NCBI RefSeq assembly: GCF_003337565.1 | Contig: NZ_QPJL01000001.1 | Span: forward strand, 478,019-542,018 | Origin: Paracoccus lutimaris | GTDB lineage: Bacteria; Pseudomonadota; Alphaproteobacteria; Rhodobacterales; Rhodobacteraceae | Direction of reading: 5' to 3' | Length of the DNA stretch: 64,000 nt | In this document: piece by piece, positions 59,173 through 64,000 of the stretch | Position numbering within the stretch: position 1 is the stretch's first letter | How the letters are laid out: every line of letters starts with the position of its first letter | Made by a program: the position numbers and the translations under genes | Notes under the pieces: generated by a model | Databases searched by the model: none | Told to the model about the DNA's origin: nothing | Seen by the model: the letters and a program-made list of their open reading frames with translations, nothing else

Positions 59173-60210
59173 TCACCTCATGAACTCGCTTTCCGGGGTC
59201 CAGACCTCGCTGGGGAAGAAACGCTGGCCCGGCGTTTCGGCCATGCCCTTTTCGGAAGTGGCGATCATCAGCGCGATCAGATCGGCGGCAAGCTGGCGCA
59301 CGGGCGTGCCCAGCACCACGCTGATGGTCTGGTCCTGCAGGCCCGATTGCGATTCCGGGGTCAGCTCATTGACGATCAGCACCACGCGCGACGCGGCCTG
59401 CGCCTCGCGCACGGCCTGAATGGCCCCCTCCATGCCGCCGCCGGCGACATAAAGCCCGACCAGATCGGGATGGCGCGCCAGAAGGTTGCTGGTCGCCTCA
59501 TAGGTCAGTTGCCGGGTTTCCAGATTGATCTGCGTGTCCAGCAGCCGGAAATCCGGCGCGGCGTCGCGGAAAAAGCTGCGAAAGCCGGTTTCGCGAAGTT
59601 CGTGCCCGTGAAAGCGCGGCCCGCCCACGAACAGCCCGACCTTGCCGGGCTGGCGCGCCAGTTTCGAGATGAACCAGCCCGCGATCCGCCCGACTTTCAG
59701 GTTGTTGGTGCCGAAATAGCTTTCCCGCACCCCTTGGGCGAAATCCGACAGCAGCGCATAGACCGGCATGCCGCCGCCGCGCAGGGTCTGCACCGCCTGC
59801 GTGACCAGGTGATGGTCAAGCCCGGTCGCCGCCACCGCATCGACGCGGCCCTTGAAGGACAAAAGGATCTCGGCCAGTTCCTCGGGGCGGGCGGTTTCGG
59901 CGAAACGCGCGGTGATCTGGACGCGGCGCAGCATGCAGGCGCGGGCCTGCGCCTCGAAGATGCGCAGGACATCCTGATAAAAGGCGTGGCGCGGCTTTTG
60001 CAGCACCAGCCCCAGCCGGAATTCGGGCTTGTCGGCCAGAAGCCGGTAACGGATGATATTGGCGCCGTGATAGCCGATGGCCTCGGCGGCATCATGGACG
60101 CGGCGCACGGTTTCCTCGCGCACGTTCTGGCGCCCGTTCAGGACACGGTCGACGGTCGCGGTGCTGACGCCCGCGGCTTTGGCAAGATCGATGATGGTCG
60201 GGCGGCTCAT
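59173..60210 (-). CDS. LacI-family regulator of the inositol operon
   Basis: 345 residues from ATG 60210; an in-frame extension to 60291 runs through the operator and is rejected. The helix-turn-helix reads TIIDLAKAAGVSTATVDRVL followed by NGRQNVREETVRRV. A periplasmic-binding-protein-like sensor domain follows. It is directly upstream of the transporter/iol genes on the same strand, so it is the likely repressor, relieved by inositol or an intermediate. Confidence 0.92.
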   Translation of the reverse strand: MSRPTIIDLAKAAGVSTATVDRVLNGRQNVREETVRRVHDAAEAIGYHGANIIRYRLLADKPEFRLGLVLQKPRHAFYQDVLRIFEAQARACMLRRVQITARFAETARPEELAEILLSFKGRVDAVAATGLDHHLVTQAVQTLRGGGMPVYALLSDFAQGVRESYFGTNNLKVGRIAGWFISKLARQPGKVGLFVGGPRFHGHELRETGFRSFFRDAAPDFRLLDTQINLETRQLTYEATSNLLARHPDLVGLYVAGGGMEGAIQAVREAQAASRVVLIVNELTPESQSGLQDQTISVVLGTPVRQLAADLIALMIATSEKGMAETPGQRFFPSEVWTPESEFMR

Positions 60211-60221
60211 GGGCGGATTCG

Positions 60222-60259
60222 CATTATGGGAATGATGCAAACCTATCATTCCCATGATG
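60222..60259. promoter_or_regulatory. Operator-like inverted repeat upstream of the LacI gene
   Basis: CATTATGGGAATGAT and ATCATTCCCATGATG are 15-base arms with one mismatch and an 8-base spacer. The inner 11 bp are perfect. It lies 12 bases before the regulator's ATG, which suggests autoregulation. Confidence 0.7.
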
Positions 60260-60293
60260 TGCCGCGACATGTTTTCCGCACCGATCTGCATGG

Positions 60294-61466
60294 TCAGCTA
60301 TAATCCACCCAGACGCCGCCCTGATCGGCCGAGCGCACGCAGTTCTCGACCCAGCGCACGCCCTCGATCCCGGCCTCGATGCCGGGATAGCGCAGATCCG
60401 CCACGCGATCCGGCGCGCCCTCGTCCAGCGCCTCGATGACAAGGGCGAAGCGGTAGTAGAGATTGGCCCAGGCCTCGAAGAGCCCCTCGGGATGGCCGCC
60501 ACTGATGCGGTCATCGCCCGAGGTTTCGGGGTGCAGATAACCCATGCCGCGATCGAGCAGCCGGGGCGGCTCGCCCTGAATTTCAAGGCTCAGCTGGTTC
60601 GGATGCTCGTCCCACCATTCGATCGAGGCCTTTGATCCGACGATCCGCACCTTCTGGCTGTGCATGGCGCCGGCATTCACCGCCGAGGTCCAGAGCGTGC
60701 CGAAGGCCCCGCCCTCATATTCCATCAGCGTGACGGCATTGTCCTCAAGCGGCGCGCGCGAGGCGATGAAGCTTTGCCGCGCGCACATCAGGCGGCGGAT
60801 CTTCAGCTCTGGGCAAATCACCTCGGCCAGATACAGCGGATGCGTGGCCAGATCGCCCAGCACATAGGAGGGGCCGGCGAACTTCGGATCGACGCGCCAG
60901 CGGATCGCGGGATTGGCGTCCTCGACCGCCTCGTTGTGGAAGCCATGGGCGAATTGCAGGTTGACCAGCCGGATCTCGCCCAGCGTGCCGTCGGCGACCA
61001 GCCGGGCGGCCTCTTCGATCATCTGATAGCCGGAATAGCCATAGGTCACGCCGACGAGCAGGTTCCGTTCCTCGGCGATGCGCTGCAAATCCAGCGCTTC
61101 GGCGGTGGTGAAGGTCAGGGGCTTTTCGCAGATGACATGGATGCCAGCCTCAAGCGCGGCTTTGGAGATTTCGTAATGGGTGTTATTGGGCGTGGCGATG
61201 GACACGGCGCGGATGCCGTCGGGGCGCGCGGATTCGGCCGCGAATATCGCCTTGTAATCGGCATAGCAGCGGTCGGGGTCCAGCCCCAGCTCGACCCCGA
61301 AGGCGCGGCCACGCGCCGCGTCCAGATCGAAGGCCCCGGCGACCAGCTGGAAATAGCGGTCGCGTTCGGCGGCCGAGCGGTGGATATAGCCGATCTGGCT
61401 GCCCTTGCCGCCGCCGACCATGGCCCAGCGGATGGCCGCTTTCGTCTGACGTTCGCCGTTGATCAT
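60294..61466 (-). CDS. Gfo/Idh/MocA-family oxidoreductase
   Basis: 390 residues, longer than IolG. The nucleotide loop is AMVGGGKGSQIGYIHR; VICEKPLTFTT and LGDLATHPLYLAEVI (catalytic His region) follow. It probably interconverts an inositol isomer or sugar and its keto form with NAD(P). It overlaps the IolE-like isomerase by 4 bases (ATGA), so they act in one pathway. It differs from iolG in the nucleotide loop and length, so it is not a simple duplicate. Confidence 0.9.
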   Translation of the reverse strand: MINGERQTKAAIRWAMVGGGKGSQIGYIHRSAAERDRYFQLVAGAFDLDAARGRAFGVELGLDPDRCYADYKAIFAAESARPDGIRAVSIATPNNTHYEISKAALEAGIHVICEKPLTFTTAEALDLQRIAEERNLLVGVTYGYSGYQMIEEAARLVADGTLGEIRLVNLQFAHGFHNEAVEDANPAIRWRVDPKFAGPSYVLGDLATHPLYLAEVICPELKIRRLMCARQSFIASRAPLEDNAVTLMEYEGGAFGTLWTSAVNAGAMHSQKVRIVGSKASIEWWDEHPNQLSLEIQGEPPRLLDRGMGYLHPETSGDDRISGGHPEGLFEAWANLYYRFALVIEALDEGAPDRVADLRYPGIEAGIEGVRWVENCVRSADQGGVWVDYS

Positions 61467-62413
61467 GCTGCTGTTTCCGTGCTTGCGTGGACAAAGCCCA
61501 CTGATTTCAGATAGTCGCGCGAGGCTTTGACATCAGCCAGCGAGCCGCTCGCATTGCGGGGGTCGCGTTCCTGCTCGACCGTGATGAAGCCGCCATAGCC
61601 GCGTTCGGTCAGAAAGGCGTGGATGGCGGGATAGTCGATCACACCGCGCCCGATGGGGCACATGACGCCAAGGGCGCAGGCCTCGAAAAAGCGGATGCGG
61701 CGGGACATGACATCGGCATAGGTTGCCGCGTCGATATCCTTGAAATGGATATAGTCGATGCGGTCCCACCATTGGCTGAGCACCGTCAGCGGGTCCATGC
61801 CGGCGTAAAGGCTGTGACCGGTATCGATGCAGAACCCGGCTTCGCCCGCAGGCACGTCGGCAGCAATGCGGGCGATCTCGTCGGCAAATTCGATATGGCC
61901 GCCAGCATGGGGATGAATGACGGCGCGCACGCCATATCCGTCGCGCGCCAAGGTGGCGATGGCGCGGATATTGGCGACCATGCCGGCCCATGCGGCAGCG
62001 TCCAGACGCGGCGCGCGGTCGGAATGGCCGGCGGCATAGTCACGCTCGTCGTGCCCCCAGTCCATGACCGTCAGATAAGGCGCGGCAAATCGCTGGCCGG
62101 GGGCACGCGGGGGCTTGGGCAATCGGGTGATCAGCGCGCAGATCTCGTGCGTCTGGCGCAGAAGATTGTCGCGGTTTTTAGGGTTCACAAGGTCGTCGAA
62201 GATGGTGCCCGCGACGATGTAAAGGCCGCGTGTCCGCAGCGCCTCCGAGACCGTCGCGACCTCAAGCGGCATATAGCCATAGGGGCCCAGCTCCAGCCCG
62301 GCATAGCCGGCGGCGGCCACCTCATCCAACACCAGCCGCCAGTCAGGCAGATGCGGATTGGCAATATCATCCACGCCCCAGCAACAGGGCGCGGTGGTCA
62401 CCACCATAGACAT
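61463..62413 (-). CDS. IolE-like TIM-barrel sugar-phosphate isomerase/epimerase
   Basis: 316 residues from ATG 62413 (GGGGGAGA upstream). Xylose-isomerase-like barrel with VVTTAPCCWGVDDIANPHLP, which resembles IolE N-termini, and ligands in RAVIHPHAGGHIEF, FCIDTGHSLYAG and DYIHFKDID. First gene of a two-gene operon divergent from a LacI regulator. Likely a dehydratase or isomerase for a ketoinositol-type substrate; reaction not determined. Confidence 0.87.
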   Translation of the reverse strand: MSMVVTTAPCCWGVDDIANPHLPDWRLVLDEVAAAGYAGLELGPYGYMPLEVATVSEALRTRGLYIVAGTIFDDLVNPKNRDNLLRQTHEICALITRLPKPPRAPGQRFAAPYLTVMDWGHDERDYAAGHSDRAPRLDAAAWAGMVANIRAIATLARDGYGVRAVIHPHAGGHIEFADEIARIAADVPAGEAGFCIDTGHSLYAGMDPLTVLSQWWDRIDYIHFKDIDAATYADVMSRRIRFFEACALGVMCPIGRGVIDYPAIHAFLTERGYGGFITVEQERDPRNASGSLADVKASRDYLKSVGFVHASTETAA

Positions 62414-62493
62414 GTGAGCTTTCTCCCCCGGGGGCCTGTGCGCGCCCCGCTGACCAAGCGATAGCGCCGGGTCTGGGAGGATGCCATCGAAGT

Positions 62494-62513
62494 TTTGATG
62501 GAATTCCATCAAA
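62494..62513. promoter_or_regulatory. Perfect 20-bp palindrome, probable LacI operator
   Basis: TTTGATGGAATTCCATCAAA, between the divergent isomerase operon and LacI gene 2 (67 bases before the latter's ATG). Length, symmetry and position fit a dimeric LacI-family binding site controlling both directions. Confidence 0.75.
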
Positions 62514-62580
62514 TCGGGATGCGGCCCGGCCCCGCCCATGCTAGGCTGGTCTGGCACAGGGACGGCACGGCAGGAGAGCG

Positions 62581-63594
62581 ATGGGCAGGAAACCGACCTT
62601 GGCCGATGTCGCGCGGCATGCGGGCCTGTCTCCGGCGACCGTGGACCGGGTCATCAACCATCGCGGCGGAGTCAATGCCGCCAAGGAAGAGCGCGTCTTG
62701 CGCGCCGCGCGCGAGCTGGGGCTGGACCGGCGGCTGGACCATACCCATCGCCAGATCCGCCGCATCACGGTGATGATCCAGCCCCCCGAGAACCCCTTTC
62801 ACGCCGAGTTGCGCAAGGGCATCGACGCCGCCCGCAAGCTGGTCGCGGCGCTGAATATCCAGATCGCCGTGGTCCAGACCCGCATCGACCAGCCGCAGGA
62901 CACCGCGCGCCGCATCCTTGCCCTGCCCGGCCAGACCGATGGGCTGATCATCGCGGCGCAGGACCGCCCCGAGATCGCCTCGGCGCTGATGGCAATCCGG
63001 GCCGAGGTGCCCGTCATCACCATCGTCACCGATATCGAGGCCTCGGGCCGGTTGGCCTATATCGGCCCCGATGACGAGCGCTCGGGCCGGATCGCCGCCG
63101 ATCTGATGGGGCTGTTTCTGGGCGAGCAGGGCGGCGAGATCCTGATCGTCGCCGGGCATTTCGATCTGGCCGGACAACGGGCGCGGGCACGGGGCTTTGA
63201 AAGCCTGCTTTCCGCCCGCCACTCCGCCTGCCGCATCGCGCGCGTGGTCGAGACCGGCGAGGATTTCGACATCACCGCCGCCCGCGTTCACGAGGCGCTG
63301 TCGGAAAACCCGGGTATCCGCGGCATCTATCACCTGTCGGTGGGCACGGTCGGCATCGTCGATGCCATCGACCGGCTGGGCCGTCAGGGCAAAGTCCATG
63401 TCATCACCCATGAGCTGACCCCGAACCGCCGCCGGCTGCTGCGCCAGCGCCGGTTGCATGCGATACTGGATCAGGACCCGCAACTGGGCACGCGCCTGGC
63501 GGTCGAGGCCTTGGCGCGCCATTTCGGCCGGCTTGAAGGGGCGGTCAGCTCGATCCAGACCGCCGTGCAGATTTTCATGCCGGAGAGTCTGTAA
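62581..63594 (+). CDS. LacI-family regulator of the divergent isomerase/dehydrogenase operon
   Basis: 337 residues, with AGGAGAG upstream. Helix-turn-helix MGRKPTLADVARHAGLSPAT then VDRVINHRGGV, followed by a Peripla_BP-type sensor domain (TDGLIIAAQDRPEIASALMA). The partner operon and the palindrome between them are its probable targets. It belongs to the same subgroup as the other LacI regulator here (both have ATVDRV). Confidence 0.93.
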   Translation: MGRKPTLADVARHAGLSPATVDRVINHRGGVNAAKEERVLRAARELGLDRRLDHTHRQIRRITVMIQPPENPFHAELRKGIDAARKLVAALNIQIAVVQTRIDQPQDTARRILALPGQTDGLIIAAQDRPEIASALMAIRAEVPVITIVTDIEASGRLAYIGPDDERSGRIAADLMGLFLGEQGGEILIVAGHFDLAGQRARARGFESLLSARHSACRIARVVETGEDFDITAARVHEALSENPGIRGIYHLSVGTVGIVDAIDRLGRQGKVHVITHELTPNRRRLLRQRRLHAILDQDPQLGTRLAVEALARHFGRLEGAVSSIQTAVQIFMPESL

Positions 63595-63904
63595 GTGTGG
63601 ACGCCCGATCCAAAGCGCACTACAAATTATGCAAAATCTAAAATATCAAAACACACCCAACGCCTCTTTCAGACTGCCCATCAGACACACCTTCATCCTC
63701 GGCACCGTGCGATACGCACAGCAAAGCCCCACATCACTGATAAAATTAAGTAAAATATAAATACTCACCCCGTCACAAAACCCTTACTCCCACAGGAGAG
63801 CGCAGCAGCTGATATCCATACACCTCGAATCTTTTCATTTACCACTTCCGCAGCCAATAGAGTTACGAAAGCCAAGAATGACCAAGCATAGCGAAATTCA
63901 CATA
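63595..63904. other. Gene-poor, AT-richer stretch
   Basis: About 310 bases with a sharp drop in GC (for example GCAAAATCTAAAATATCAAA and AAATTAAGTAAAATATAAAT). No frame has coding character or a start with a ribosome site. It may be horizontally acquired DNA beside the insertion element that follows, or a long regulatory region. Confidence 0.6.
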
Positions 63905-64000
63905 CTAGGTGGTGTTGACAAAAGGGATTCACAGGGTGGCCTGATCGTGATTCAAGCTGGTACCTGCAATGGAGACCAGATTGGCACGAGACCTGATGTC
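63905..64000 (+). mobile_element. Probable left end of an IS5-family insertion sequence (cut by window edge)
   Basis: A CTAG at 63905 could be the target duplication, followed by GGTGTTGACAAAAGGGATTC, typical of IS5/IS427-group ends in Paracoccus as I recall them. A GGAG site (63971) precedes TTG 63981, which opens a frame LARDLMS, resembling the start of IS5 transposases (MARDLMSDEEW-type). Only the first few codons are in the window, so the identity is provisional. Confidence 0.55.

Overview
The window is GC-rich, densely coded chromosomal DNA of an alphaproteobacterium, most likely Paracoccus or a close relative in the Rhodobacteraceae. This rests on gene content and neighbourhoods typical of that family: SspB-alpha, then fumC, DUF4169 and a ribbon-helix-helix protein; hisS-hisZ-hisG with the short HisG; archaeal-type class I aldolase near pgk and ftsY; and a recurring short intergenic repeat. 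Species cannot be fixed from the sequence alone.

Region 1 (1-14.3 kb) is an accessory, surface and conflict-type region. A TpsB outer-membrane transporter (cut by the window edge) overlaps a giant TpsA exoprotein with GLUG and MBG repeats, which is coupled by TGATG to a secreted caspase-like peptidase with Sel1 repeats. Facing it is a small protein with a Cys...His pair spaced as in CNF-type deamidases, then a ClpV/TssH-type AAA+ ATPase, then a divergent membrane Ser/Thr kinase. No other type VI secretion genes are present.

Region 2 (14.4-45.9 kb) is mainly housekeeping. It holds an EamA exporter, a LysE/ArgO exporter with divergent ArgP, YebC, fumC, sspB, two identical tRNA-Asp genes, anmK/tyrS, two cyclophilins, pgk, a class I aldolase, ftsY, hisSZG, gatB, a CPA2 antiporter coupled to a 1094-residue low-complexity membrane protein, a SIMPL protein, MetY and a GST. 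Several clear intrinsic terminators lie here.

Region 3 (45.9-63.6 kb) is a myo-inositol catabolic island. Reading leftward on the minus strand: LacI regulator, binding protein 2, ABC ATPase, permease, binding protein 1, IolH, IolG, an IolI-like TIM barrel, IolC-DUF2090, IolD, IolE, IolB. Together they import inositol, oxidise, dehydrate, hydrolyse, isomerise, phosphorylate and probably cleave it; only the malonate-semialdehyde dehydrogenase (IolA/MmsA) is missing. Upstream is a second divergon (IolE-like isomerase and Gfo/Idh/MocA dehydrogenase against another LacI regulator) with a perfect 20-bp palindrome. Strong inverted repeats sit at both regulator genes, and intercistronic stem-loops sit beside the binding-protein genes.

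The last 400 bases are AT-richer and gene-poor, ending in what looks like the left end of an IS5-family insertion sequence.
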